Positions 14,308 to 23,597 of a DNA stretch of 64,000 bases are shown here, in pieces; the first letter of the stretch is position 1; each line of letters starts with the position of its first letter. Source of the DNA: Chitinibacter bivalviorum (GTDB lineage Bacteria; Pseudomonadota; Gammaproteobacteria; Burkholderiales; Chitinibacteraceae); contig NZ_CP058627.1 of assembly GCF_013403565.1 (NCBI RefSeq), forward strand, positions 3,224,001-3,288,000, given 5' to 3'. A program made the translations under genes and the position numbers. The notes beneath the pieces were generated by a model. It was not told where the DNA came from. It saw only the letters and a program-made list of their open reading frames with translations, and did no database searches.

Positions 14308-17058
14308 ATGCAAACGAGATTTGTACTGAGCACGATTGCGCTCGGCATTTTTGCGGCTGCGGGCTCGGCCCAAGCGGCAAATTGTGCTGCGCCATGGTCG
14401 AGCACCACAACGTATGCAGCAGGTGGCACGCAAGTGAGCTTTGCTGGACATAATTATTCAAATAAATGGTGGACGATGGGCGATGACCCCAGCAAGTCAG
14501 CCGACTGGGGCGTCTGGACTGATCTGGGCGTATGTACCACCACAGGTGCAACGACTCCTGCGCCAACTTACGGGCCAGCTCCAACCCCTGCAGTGACGCC
14601 TCCATCGCCAACTTACGACCCTATACCATCAGCAACACCAGGATCCACTGTTAAACCAACTGTTACCCCTGTTGTGACGGCGCCACCTGTAGCTTCATGT
14701 ACAGTTTGGACCGAAGGCGCAAGCTATAAAGCCGGTGATGTGGTGAGCTATAAGGGCGTGACTTATACCGCTTTGAGCGCGCACACCGCCTATGTGGGAG
14801 CGGGCTGGACGCCAGATACCACGCCAACCTTGTGGAAAGCGGGTGGCGCTTGCGGCGTGGTAACGCCAACGACTACCCCGGTTGTGACGCCGACCGTAAC
14901 GCCAGTCGTTACGCCAACCGCTACACCAAAACCAAGCGCTAGCCCAACGGCGACGCCAACGGTAACACCAGTGGTGACCCCAACTGCAACACCAGTTGTC
15001 ACTGTGACGCCGACACCTACTCCAACGAGCACGCCAGTGGTGGGTAGCAACGAACAATGCCGTCCAGATGGCCTGACTAGCTCGGTGGCGAACGTACCCT
15101 ATTGCTTGGCATATGACACCAATGGCCGTGAAAAGCTGGCGAATGGTCTGCAACGCCGCAATATTGGTTATTTCGCGAACTGGCGCACCGGTAAAGATCC
15201 AAAACAAGGCGTGTTCTTGGCGAACAATATTCCTTGGGGCAATCTGTCGCACATCAACTATGCCTTTGCGCACATTGATGGCAGCAACAAGATTTCGGTG
15301 AATGCCGAAGCCGCAGGTAATGAATCGACCGATATGACTTGGCCGACCATCGTTGGCGCTGAAATGGACCCTAGCTACAGCTACAAAGGCCATTTCAATT
15401 TGTTGAACAAGTACAAAAAACTCAACCCAGGCGTGAAAACACTGGTATCGATTGGTGGCTGGGCTGAAACCGGCGGCTACTTTGGTGCTGATGGCAAACG
15501 TGTGGCTTCGGGTGGCTTCTACGCGATGACGGTGAATGCCGACGGTACGGTGAACACGACAGGCATCAATACCTTCACCGATTCGGTGGTGGCGTTTGTT
15601 CGTCAATATGGTTTTGACGGTGCGGATATCGACTACGAATATCCAACCACGATGGAAAACTCGGGCAATCCGCTGGATTGGTCTTTCGCAACGCCACGTC
15701 AGAAAGGTTTGCAAGAAGGTTATCGCGTCTTCCTGCGTACTCTGCGTGAGAAACTCGATGCCGCCGCTGTGACCGATAGCAAGTACTACCAGCTGACCGC
15801 GGCCGTACCTGCATCAGGCTATTTGTTGCGCGGTATGGAATCTTACCAAGTGACCAAATACCTCGATTTCGTGAACGTGATGAGCTACGACTTGCACGGT
15901 ACTTGGAACGAGTTTGTTGGCCCGAATGCGGCGCTGTTTGACGATGGCAAAGATGGCGAGTTGGCACGTTGGAGTGTTTACACCGACGCGCAATACGGCG
16001 GCATTGGCTATCTGAATACCGATTGGGCTTACCGATACTATCGTGGGTCTATGCCTGCAGGCCGCATTAACGTTGGTGTTCCATACTATACCCGTGGTTG
16101 GTCGAATGTAACTGGCGGTACTCATGGTCTGTGGGGTACGGCTTCCACCAATACTTGCCCAGTTGGCGTTGAAGCGCCTTGCGGTGTTGGCGCGAAAGGC
16201 ATCGACAATATCTGGTTTGACGTTGATGAAAAAGGCAGCGTCGAAGACGCAGGTTCAAACCCAATGTGGCACGCGAAAAACCTTGAGAAAGGCATCGCGG
16301 GTGATTACCTGAAAGATTGGGGCTTCACTGCCGCCGATATCGTTGGCAAGTACGACCGCTACTACGATGCAACGCTGGTTGCTCCTTGGTTGTGGAATGA
16401 AACCAAGAAAGTATTCCTGTCGACCGAAGATGAGCAATCAATGCAAGTCAAAGCCGATTGGATTATCAAAAACGGCATTGGCGGTGCGATGAACTGGGAA
16501 TTGGCTGGAGATTATGATTGGGATGCTAACCGCACCAATCTGAATGGCAGCAAAGGTCAGTACGTACCGGGCTCTACCTTGAGCAAACTGTTGGCGGATA
16601 AATTCCGTAGCGCGACACCGTACGGCAATACACGTGCGAAAGTAGCAATGCCAGCGCAAGTGGTCGATATTCAGGTTGAGTTGACCAAGTTTGGTTTGGG
16701 CGACGCAGGTAATTACCCAATTACCCCAACTTTGCATATCGTCAACAACACCGGCGTGAAATTGCCAACGGGCGCGAAATTGACCTTCCAGTACCCAGTA
16801 TCAGCACCAAACACGATGGCCGGTAGCGGCCTGACTGTGGTGGCTTCTGAGCATACGGGTAGCACGATTGGCGGCTATAAAGGGGACTTCCACACTGTGG
16901 ACGTAGCCTTGCCTGCCATGGCAATTGGCGCGGTGAAAGACATCAAGCTCGATTACAAACTGCCGATCTCAGGCCCATCGAACTTTGTGATCACCGTAGG
17001 TGGTAAAACGTTTGCAACTAAGCAAGAGTTCCCACAAAAACCAGTCGGTGCATTTTAA
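14308..17058 (+). CDS. Secreted GH18 chitinase with two chitin-binding modules
   Basis: The 916-residue enzyme hydrolyses beta-1,4 bonds of chitin outside the cell. In order: signal peptide (1-23, ending AQA), a CBM5/12-type module (about 24-76), a Pro/Thr linker, a second CBM5/12 module (about 131-178), a long PT-repeat linker (about 180-250), a GH18 domain (about 268-790) and a C-terminal beta-rich domain. The GH18 signature is intact: D437, D440, D442 and catalytic E444 (DGADIDYE), plus the MSYDLHG strand. ATG 14308 follows GGAGAGA; the frame is open further upstream, but this start gives the signal peptide. A type II signal is inferred from the adjacent gsp locus. Confidence 0.95.
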   Translation: MQTRFVLSTIALGIFAAAGSAQAANCAAPWSSTTTYAAGGTQVSFAGHNYSNKWWTMGDDPSKSADWGVWTDLGVCTTTGATTPAPTYGPAPTPAVTPPSPTYDPIPSATPGSTVKPTVTPVVTAPPVASCTVWTEGASYKAGDVVSYKGVTYTALSAHTAYVGAGWTPDTTPTLWKAGGACGVVTPTTTPVVTPTVTPVVTPTATPKPSASPTATPTVTPVVTPTATPVVTVTPTPTPTSTPVVGSNEQCRPDGLTSSVANVPYCLAYDTNGREKLANGLQRRNIGYFANWRTGKDPKQGVFLANNIPWGNLSHINYAFAHIDGSNKISVNAEAAGNESTDMTWPTIVGAEMDPSYSYKGHFNLLNKYKKLNPGVKTLVSIGGWAETGGYFGADGKRVASGGFYAMTVNADGTVNTTGINTFTDSVVAFVRQYGFDGADIDYEYPTTMENSGNPLDWSFATPRQKGLQEGYRVFLRTLREKLDAAAVTDSKYYQLTAAVPASGYLLRGMESYQVTKYLDFVNVMSYDLHGTWNEFVGPNAALFDDGKDGELARWSVYTDAQYGGIGYLNTDWAYRYYRGSMPAGRINVGVPYYTRGWSNVTGGTHGLWGTASTNTCPVGVEAPCGVGAKGIDNIWFDVDEKGSVEDAGSNPMWHAKNLEKGIAGDYLKDWGFTAADIVGKYDRYYDATLVAPWLWNETKKVFLSTEDEQSMQVKADWIIKNGIGGAMNWELAGDYDWDANRTNLNGSKGQYVPGSTLSKLLADKFRSATPYGNTRAKVAMPAQVVDIQVELTKFGLGDAGNYPITPTLHIVNNTGVKLPTGAKLTFQYPVSAPNTMAGSGLTVVASEHTGSTIGGYKGDFHTVDVALPAMAIGAVKDIKLDYKLPISGPSNFVITVGGKTFATKQEFPQKPVGAF

Positions 17059-17068
17059 TTAATGCGAT

Positions 17069-17113
17069 GTATTGACCTAAAGGCCTTTTAATTAAAGACA
17101 TTTAGGTTGATAC
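17069..17113. repeat. Imperfect inverted repeat after chitinase
   Basis: GTATTGACCTAAA and TTTAGGTTGATAC face each other across about 19 nt, with 11 of 13 pairs matching. The left arm also resembles the short motif that recurs after several genes here. It precedes the real terminator. Confidence 0.5.
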
Positions 17114-17127
17114 ACTGGTGAGGTATT

Positions 17128-17160
17128 AAAAAGCCCGCTCAATTGTAGCGGGCTTTTTGT
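17128..17160 (+). terminator. Intrinsic terminator after chitinase
   Basis: AAAAAGCCCGCT and AGCGGGCTTTTT form a strong stem with a T-run, about 70 bases after the stop codon. Confidence 0.9.
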
Positions 17161-17501
17161 TGTCCGTCGTGACACGTTATTTGGTAATTAAAGTGCAGGA
17201 TAAAGCCGCACGTAGTTCATGGTTGTGCTTATAGGATGCGGTTGATACCACGCAATTTTGCAAAATTGCTGCGAATTACTCAGCAGCACATTCGCGCTGC
17301 GAAATAGCGCCTTGCGTAAACATGTTGCCGATTACATTATGCAAATGTGTTACATCAAAAACTCGTAATTCAAAAATCAGGCTCACAGCATCTTAAAATC
17401 GTAATAGCCGTGATATAACAATATCAAAGTGTCATCCATGATGGCAAAAAGCCATTTGAAACTCATTTCGGCACTTCGTGCTGTTTGCTTGTTGAGGTCT
17501 T
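17161..17501. other. Upstream region of gcvR-like gene
   Basis: 341 bp without a gene. It contains the perfect 18-bp palindrome GCAATTTTGCAAAATTGC (17252-17269), a possible regulator site about 230 bp before the next gene, and a small hairpin around 17437. The rest is AT-rich and holds nothing I recognise. Confidence 0.5.
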
Positions 17502-18002
17502 ATGAAAAACGTACTCATTGTATCGGTGCTGGGTAAGGATAAGCCGGGTCTGGTGGAACAATTGGCCGTGTTGATTTCTGCTCAGGGTGGCAATTGGCTC
17601 GAATCTTCATTTTCGCGTTTGGCGGGGCAATTTGCCGGGATTGTGAAAGTCGCGTTGGAAAACGATGGCGCTGCGCTTTTAAATGCTTTGCAGGCGCTGC
17701 CTGATTTGGATATTCGCGGCGTACTCGATCAAGACAATGAGCCGCTCGCGCAGCAAATGATTTCGCTGAGCTTGGTTGGCCATGATCGCATCGGGATTGT
17801 GAAAGATGTGGCGGCGATTTTGGCGCGTCATCATGTGAACGTGGAAAAGCTCACCACTTGGCTCGATAGTGCGCCCATGTCCGGTGATACCATGTTTCAC
17901 GCTCAGGCCGATCTATCGGCTCCGGCGAGTGTCGATACCTTGCAATTGCGACAAGCACTGGAAGCCTTGGCCGATGATTTGATGGTAGAGCTTGGGGTAT
18001 GA
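17502..18002 (+). CDS. ACT-domain protein, glycine cleavage regulator GcvR-like
   Basis: This 166-residue cytosolic protein consists of two ACT domains (about 3-75 and 87-165), each opening with V-x-G-x-D-x-x-G (LGKDKPG, VGHDRIG). The layout and length match GcvR-type proteins, which modulate GcvA at glycine-cleavage promoters; no gcv gene is nearby, so the target is unproven. GAGGT lies upstream of the ATG. The stop overlaps the next start (ATGA), so it is translated with the periplasmic binding protein. Confidence 0.8.
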   Translation: MKNVLIVSVLGKDKPGLVEQLAVLISAQGGNWLESSFSRLAGQFAGIVKVALENDGAALLNALQALPDLDIRGVLDQDNEPLAQQMISLSLVGHDRIGIVKDVAAILARHHVNVEKLTTWLDSAPMSGDTMFHAQADLSAPASVDTLQLRQALEALADDLMVELGV

Positions 18003-18961
18003 TCGCCAAGCGATTTCTGCTATTGGCTTTGCTGGTGATACCCACATGGGCACTGGCATTGCCCCATGTGCTGATTATTGAAAGTTATCACCCTGAAAAT
18101 AGCTGGGATCGCGAATATATTCAGGGGATTAAAAGTAAGCTCGATGGCATGGCAGAGTTGAGCTTTTTTTCGCTCGACACCAAACGATTACCCACCGATG
18201 ATCATTTGAACCAAGCTACGCTGGCGTTTCGCTTCATGCACGAAGTCAACCCAGAGCTCGTCATACTGGGTGATGATGCCGCTTTGGCCTTAATGGGGCC
18301 AAAGCTGGCGCGGATGAAGATGCCGACGGTGTTTCTGGGTATCAATGCCGACCCAACACGCTATTTTGAAAATGGCAAATTGCCCAGCACGCTAACGGGC
18401 GTATTGGAGCGGCCGCAATACAAAAGCAGCTTTGCGCTGATCAATGAATTACTGCCCAAAGCCAGACGGATCTTGGTCTTGCTCGATCAAGAGCGAACTT
18501 CGCCGATCTTGCGCGATGAAATTGCCGCCGTGGCGGATGCGCGGGTGCATGTGCAGATTGTGACTAGCTTTGAAGATTGGAAAAATAAGGTCACGCAAGC
18601 GCCAGAGCAATATGATGCCATCCTGCTTGGCCCTTATCAGGCCTTACTCGATATGGAGCAGAACAATGTCGATGCCCAGCAAGTGATACATTGGACGTAT
18701 CACAACAGCAAAATCCCCCTGTTTGGCTTTTGGGATTTTCAAATTGGCCGCGAAGCGGCGCTGGGCGGCGCGGTGATCACCGGTTTCGAGCAGGGCGCGG
18801 TGGCGGGGGCGATGGCCAAAGCGCAATTGCAATTGCCGCAGCAAACCCAAGCCGTGCGCCCCAGCAGCCCGGCGCGCATCATGCTGAGCCGCTCCCAGAT
18901 TGAGCGCTGGAAAATGACAGTGCCAGCCACGCTGCGCAATCGGGTGAGCTGGTTGCCCTGA
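17999..18961 (+). CDS. Periplasmic binding protein, ABC substrate-binding (TrpX-like)
   Basis: The 320-residue product has a signal peptide (about 21 residues, ending ALA) and the two-lobed fold of the PF04392-type ABC substrate-binding family, seen in ESYHPENSWDREYIQGI near the N-terminus and ELVILGDDAAL in lobe one. No permease or ATPase gene follows, so it may supply a sensor or a transporter encoded elsewhere. It is translationally coupled to the ACT-domain gene. The ligand cannot be told from sequence. Confidence 0.7.
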   Translation: MIAKRFLLLALLVIPTWALALPHVLIIESYHPENSWDREYIQGIKSKLDGMAELSFFSLDTKRLPTDDHLNQATLAFRFMHEVNPELVILGDDAALALMGPKLARMKMPTVFLGINADPTRYFENGKLPSTLTGVLERPQYKSSFALINELLPKARRILVLLDQERTSPILRDEIAAVADARVHVQIVTSFEDWKNKVTQAPEQYDAILLGPYQALLDMEQNNVDAQQVIHWTYHNSKIPLFGFWDFQIGREAALGGAVITGFEQGAVAGAMAKAQLQLPQQTQAVRPSSPARIMLSRSQIERWKMTVPATLRNRVSWLP

Positions 18962-19014
18962 GCTGGTAGCAATGTCGTTACGGCAAGTGCAGCTGAGTCT
19001 TTTTGGCTGCTAAA

Positions 19015-20178
19015 TTACAGCTCGCCTGATCGATCCTGAGCGCGAAATCCCGGTGCGGTTGCGCCTTCGAGGCCGCGCGAAAAGGCGATCACTTTGAATA
19101 ACTCGCCCATTTCGGCGTGACCCAGTAGTTTTTGCAAGGCGGCGGCGGTGCGTAAATATTCGACCGACTGGCTATCGAGCTGAGCTGCGCGATCAAGAAT
19201 GCCGCAATCGAGCAAATAGCTAGCTTGCGAGGTATAGCCATCTAGGCAAAGCCCAGATTGATCTGCAGCCTGATACATGGCAGAAAAATCGACATGACAC
19301 GTGATGTCGGTGAGACCGGGCCAATGGAAAGGGTCGTGTACGGTGTGATGGCGATAGTGGCCGATGAGCGTGCCCATGCTGCGCTCAGGATGATAAAACT
19401 CACCCGCCGGAAAGCCATAATCGAGCATGAGTATCATGCCGCGTTGCAGGCTATTGGCCAGCGCGGCGATAAAACCTTGTGCTTCAAGCTGAACTTCGCT
19501 GGTATAGCCCGGAATTTGCGGCCAGCGAGCACATGCGGCCAGCAAATTTGCATCGTGCAGCGGTCGGTTTTGCCACGCAAAACCCTCTTCGCTCGCCACC
19601 ACGCCGCGCTGTTGCCACGCGCCATCGACCAATTGCAGCACTTCGCAGGGCATGGCATCGAGTACTTCATTGCCAACAATCACGCCAACAAATTCAGTCG
19701 GTAAGGTATCGAGCCAGACGGCACGCTCGGCCAGGTGGGGGACTAGCGTTTGCAAGGTTTGCCGTTGGCGCTCGCGCAATTCACCCGATAATTCCAGAAT
19801 GCCGTATTGCGCGGGTAATTGCTCTAGTCGTTCGAGCTCGGCCAAGATCTGAGCCGCGAGTTGCCCTGTGCCTGCGCCGACTTCGATAATATTGCCACCG
19901 GATTCTTGCAATACATGCGCAATCGTTGCGGCCACACAGCCACCAAACAGCGGTGACAGCCCCGGTGCAGTAATAAAATCACCCGCAGTACCAAATTTAG
20001 CCGCGCCACCGCTGTAATACCCCAAACCCGGCGTGTAGAGCGCCATGCGCATATAATCAGCAAACGAAATCCAGCCGTCTTGCGTGGCAATGTGCGAGCG
20101 AATATGTCGGCACAATGCATCGCTCGATGCGGCGGCGGCAATATCTGGCGTAGGGAGCTGAGGCTGGCTGGGATTCAT
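19015..20178 (-). CDS. MidA/NDUFAF7-family SAM-dependent methyltransferase
   Basis: The 387-residue protein has the DUF185 layout: LCRHIRSHIATQDGWISFADYMRMALYTPGLGYYSG near the N-terminus, GDFITAPGLSPLFG, and the SAM-binding IEVGAGTGQLA. The mitochondrial relative methylates an arginine of a complex I subunit; the bacterial target is not established. It is divergently placed from the flavoprotein gene. The ATG at 20178 fits the usual N-terminus. Confidence 0.85.
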   Translation of the reverse strand: MNPSQPQLPTPDIAAAASSDALCRHIRSHIATQDGWISFADYMRMALYTPGLGYYSGGAAKFGTAGDFITAPGLSPLFGGCVAATIAHVLQESGGNIIEVGAGTGQLAAQILAELERLEQLPAQYGILELSGELRERQRQTLQTLVPHLAERAVWLDTLPTEFVGVIVGNEVLDAMPCEVLQLVDGAWQQRGVVASEEGFAWQNRPLHDANLLAACARWPQIPGYTSEVQLEAQGFIAALANSLQRGMILMLDYGFPAGEFYHPERSMGTLIGHYRHHTVHDPFHWPGLTDITCHVDFSAMYQAADQSGLCLDGYTSQASYLLDCGILDRAAQLDSQSVEYLRTAAALQKLLGHAEMGELFKVIAFSRGLEGATAPGFRAQDRSGEL

Positions 20179-20314
20179 GTAAAATGAGCTGTAAGTATCG
20201 GTGTGGCCGAGATTTTAACATGGAAGTCGATGCTGACTGACTGCGCCGATGGAATGCAATCGGGCGGCGCCCAAGCTCATTTTGATTAATTTACTTCAAT
20301 AAACTGTATTGCCT

Positions 20315-21166
20315 ATGTCTGCACACACCCAGCAAGTTGATGCTTTGATCGTTGGCGGCGGTGTCGCCGGTATGACGCTGGCCCTGTGGCTGACCGGGCT
20401 GGCGCGCACTTGGCTGATCGTCGAGCGCGAAGCCGAGCTGGGCGGCTGCTTGCGCGACAGTCAGTATCCGCTCAAATGGATTCCAGCGTTTGAGCAGATT
20501 AGCGGCCAAGACTACGTCGCCAAAATGCGCGCCCAACTCGACCCCACCCATTGCCTGCTGGCTAGCGAAATCACGACGATTGAGCGGGGCGATACTTGGC
20601 GTTGCCAGCTGAGCAATGGTCACCGCATTGAGGCGCGTAAAATCGTCTTTGCCTGTGGCGCAACACCGTACTCACCCTATCCACCGCACCCGCGATTGAT
20701 TGTGGGCCCAGGGATGCAGAAAATCGCCGTCATCGGCCCCATGCATCGCGTCGCGGTATTGGGCGGGGGGGATAATGCGTTTGAACATGCGTTGATTTTG
20801 GCAGAACGTGGTTGCCAAGTTGATCTTTACTGTCGTAGCAAATTCCGTGCGTCTGCTGTGATGTATATAGCTGTAAAGCAATCAAATATTGCTCTTTACG
20901 AAAATACCCATCTAGAGCAGCCATCCCTGCTTGATAACAAAGTCGTACTTAATCAACAAGAATATGACTACGCCTGCATCTATTACGGCTATCAGCCATC
21001 AAGCATCATTTCGCAGTATTCTGTGCTGTTTGAGGATCAGGCGCTGCAGCAATTACATGCAGATATTGCCGTGATTGGCGATATGAACGGTGGGGCTTTT
21101 CCGAATGTGCTGAGCAGCCAAGGTCAGGCGGCGGAGCTGGCTAAGTGCTTGGATGAGGGCTTGTAA
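20315..21166 (+). CDS. NAD(P)/FAD-dependent oxidoreductase (thioredoxin-reductase-like)
   Basis: This 283-residue protein has an N-terminal FAD-binding Rossmann motif (IVGGGVAGMTLALWL), a central NAD(P)-binding GGGDNAFEHAL, and a C-terminal GDMN-type FAD contact. The redox CxxC of true thioredoxin reductases is not visible, so a related ferredoxin/flavodoxin reductase type is possible. I chose ATG 20315; an in-frame TTG lies two codons upstream. The second half is more AT-rich than the first. A run of seven G sits in the NAD-binding motif (20765-20771). Confidence 0.8.
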   Translation: MSAHTQQVDALIVGGGVAGMTLALWLTGLARTWLIVEREAELGGCLRDSQYPLKWIPAFEQISGQDYVAKMRAQLDPTHCLLASEITTIERGDTWRCQLSNGHRIEARKIVFACGATPYSPYPPHPRLIVGPGMQKIAVIGPMHRVAVLGGGDNAFEHALILAERGCQVDLYCRSKFRASAVMYIAVKQSNIALYENTHLEQPSLLDNKVVLNQQEYDYACIYYGYQPSSIISQYSVLFEDQALQQLHADIAVIGDMNGGAFPNVLSSQGQAAELAKCLDEGL

Positions 21167-21203
21167 GTGCGAAATGGTAGGCGGGAGAAAACATTCTCGC
21201 GAT

Positions 21204-21240
21204 AAAAAACCGCCACTTGAAATGGCGGTTTTTTTTATTA
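21204..21240. terminator. Bidirectional terminator, oxidoreductase / Ig-like lipoprotein
   Basis: AAAAACCGCCA and TGGCGGTTTTT form a strong stem with A- and T-runs on either side, serving both convergent genes. Confidence 0.9.
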
Positions 21241-21257
21241 AGTTGTTCAATATGAAA

Positions 21258-23279
21258 TTAGTTTATTACTGCATTATAAGGTGAGTTGGATATGTAGCAT
21301 GTTGTACCACCTTTTGGTGCATCAGCTTCAGATGCGCGTAAGCGGAAAATTTTCTCTGCAGTTGTTTCCGTTCCTTGAACATTCGTGGTCGCACGCATCC
21401 GTACAACAGTCCAAATCGAGTCTGATTTCAAGTAAGTATATTTGAATGCAGCACGTCCCGAGCTGTCAGTGGTAACTGTCGTTGGAACAGCTCCAGCCGC
21501 AGAATTAATTGGTGTAAGCTTACCGTTGACAATCCCTTTGTTTGCAATGACACCAATTACGTCAAAGGTTAGGCTATTTACTACTGTTACAGGGTAATAC
21601 TGAATAGTGCTTGGATTGTATGTGAGACCACCCTCTTCAGATGGTTCGAGAACTAGGTTTTCATTTGCATCTTCGGATTTGTATGTGGCTGAAACAGCGC
21701 AACCAGAGCCTGTTGAGTAATATACAGGCCATACACTTAGACTAACTGGGGTATTTGCCATTGGATTACCGTTTGAGTCGGCAACAATTACTGACATAGG
21801 AAGTTCATACGCCACGTTATCAGTTGTGCTGCCAATAACACTGGATTCTCCAATCGATATTGATCCGGCAGTGCCACCAATAACTATGGAAGCACTTGAA
21901 TTGGAAATATTAGATTGAATATTGGTAACCGGATCTAAGTAATAAAGGTTAGCAACCGCAGTAACCGAGGCTGTGGTCTGGCCTGTTGAGGTTGAACCTG
22001 AGGTAAATGTTGCTTGTGCTTCACCAAGGGGGAGGGAACCAGTGCCATCTCCAGTTAATGCAGATGGTGGCGAAATTGTTTCTCCGCCGCCTACTGAATT
22101 GCCTAATGTAAAGTAAACAGGCGCATTTGCAATCGGTTTGCCGTTGCTGTCTGTTACTTTGGCTTTAAGCGTAATGGTATTTTTCTGACTGCCTGTGCTT
22201 GGTGCGACGACCGCAGGTGATGCTTGGATTACAACTTTACTTGTTGATGAAAATGCAGGACTTACAATTAGCTGCATCGAGCTAGTAATTGCCTTGTTGT
22301 CTTCTGAAGTAGCTTGAATTGTTGCTGTGCCGATGCCCGTTGAATTTAACACCGCGATTGCTTTTCCTGCGTTTGTGTTAACTGTTTGGGTTGCAAGGCC
22401 ATTACCGAAAGTTCCTAGGGTAGTTACAAATGTTACTTTGCTCGCATTTGTTGCCACTTGAATAGAGTTGTTTACATTTGGGTTGGTTACTGTGCTGCTA
22501 ATTGGATTACCATTTTGATCAACAAAACTAAAATTGTTGCTACCACCCGCAATACTCATGGCCGCAGTTTTACTTGTGCCAGATGAAGTAGCAACAACAG
22601 TTGCAGTTCCGCCTGCCCCTCCAGTTGCTGTTGTTGTTGCTACTCCATTTGAGTCTGTTTTTGCAGAAGTTGGGCTAAATGTAATTGAGCCAGTACCTGA
22701 GGCGCTAAATACAACATCCACATCCGGCACTACATTGCCTTCGCCATCTTTAATAGTTGCTGATAATGGGCTCGTTCCACCACTGGTGATTGAGGTATTG
22801 TTGCTTGTAAGGGATACCGTTGTACCAATTACTTTGACTGCTGTGGTGTTACTTAGTGTGCCAGAAGTGACCGTAATATTTTCGGTGCGGTTAGTGACGT
22901 CGCTGCCAGAGGTGTACGTTACTATGGCTTGGCCTTTGGCGTCCGTTGTTACAACCGTTGCACTTAAAATCCCGCTACTGCTACTCAATAGAACGGTGGC
23001 ACCAGCAAGAATACCGTTGGACTTATCCAATGCAGTAATTGTCAAGGTTGCTTTGTCTTTTCCGCCAGATTTAACCGAAGTTTTATCCCAACTTAAATTC
23101 AATTTTGCCGCGCTGATTGCTGCTGTTCCAGTTGGCGCAGGTGTCGGGCCAGATGAACCTGGCATTTGGATATCGCCTGCACTACCACCACATGCAGTCA
23201 ATGCCGTGCCGAGTGCGCCGATGATGATGGCGCGAATCATGGTTTGGCGTGAAGGGATATTACTAAAAGCTTTACTCAT
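21258..23279 (-). CDS. Ig-like (Big_1-type) repeat lipoprotein
   Basis: The 673-residue product starts with a signal ending in the lipobox LTAC, then a Pro/Ser/Thr linker and several bacterial Ig-like domains; repeated phrases such as T-D-S/A-x-G-x-A-x-x-T and D-x-x-G-N-P mark the Big_1/invasin type. It is probably a surface or periplasmic lipoprotein with an adhesive or structural role. The gene is visibly more AT-rich than its neighbours and rich in Ser/Thr/Asn codons, which may reflect composition bias or transfer. It is monocistronic. Confidence 0.75.
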   Translation of the reverse strand: MSKAFSNIPSRQTMIRAIIIGALGTALTACGGSAGDIQMPGSSGPTPAPTGTAAISAAKLNLSWDKTSVKSGGKDKATLTITALDKSNGILAGATVLLSSSSGILSATVVTTDAKGQAIVTYTSGSDVTNRTENITVTSGTLSNTTAVKVIGTTVSLTSNNTSITSGGTSPLSATIKDGEGNVVPDVDVVFSASGTGSITFSPTSAKTDSNGVATTTATGGAGGTATVVATSSGTSKTAAMSIAGGSNNFSFVDQNGNPISSTVTNPNVNNSIQVATNASKVTFVTTLGTFGNGLATQTVNTNAGKAIAVLNSTGIGTATIQATSEDNKAITSSMQLIVSPAFSSTSKVVIQASPAVVAPSTGSQKNTITLKAKVTDSNGKPIANAPVYFTLGNSVGGGETISPPSALTGDGTGSLPLGEAQATFTSGSTSTGQTTASVTAVANLYYLDPVTNIQSNISNSSASIVIGGTAGSISIGESSVIGSTTDNVAYELPMSVIVADSNGNPMANTPVSLSVWPVYYSTGSGCAVSATYKSEDANENLVLEPSEEGGLTYNPSTIQYYPVTVVNSLTFDVIGVIANKGIVNGKLTPINSAAGAVPTTVTTDSSGRAAFKYTYLKSDSIWTVVRMRATTNVQGTETTAEKIFRLRASEADAPKGGTTCYISNSPYNAVIN

Positions 23280-23597
23280 TTATTCACCTCGGGTGTTGAT
23301 GCCATGACTCTGCACTACGTCAGACTTACAAATAGATGGCGTGATTTTTCACATTTTAGCTATTTTTGACTGTAATGGAGGAAAATAAAGCGAAATGATG
23401 TAGTTAAAGTCACACAATTTACTTTGCAAATGATGTCGGCATTCCTGAGTTTGCAAGTTGATGTGTGAATCAGTATCAATAAATGGCGGTTACGCGCGGC
23501 GAATGATGGGGCGGAAAACGGTGTTTTAGGTTAAAATCGCTGCCAATTCAATCATCTATCTCGGGGTCTCCTGTATGGGCGGCCCCGTGCGCATTTT
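23280..23597. other. Divergent gap, Ig-like lipoprotein / ttcA
   Basis: 318 bp of AT-rich intergenic DNA between two divergent genes. I see no clear operator, hairpin or consensus promoter. Confidence 0.5.

Noticed and set aside
14695..15714. 339-codon antisense frame within the chitinase gene
   Set aside because: It is a shadow of the PT-repeat linker and GH18 coding frame; no ribosome-binding site or motif.
20765..20771. Seven-G tract in the oxidoreductase gene as a phase-variation switch
   Set aside because: It encodes the conserved GGG of the NAD-binding motif, is short for slippage, and a similar G7 occurs in the kinase gene; no supporting context.
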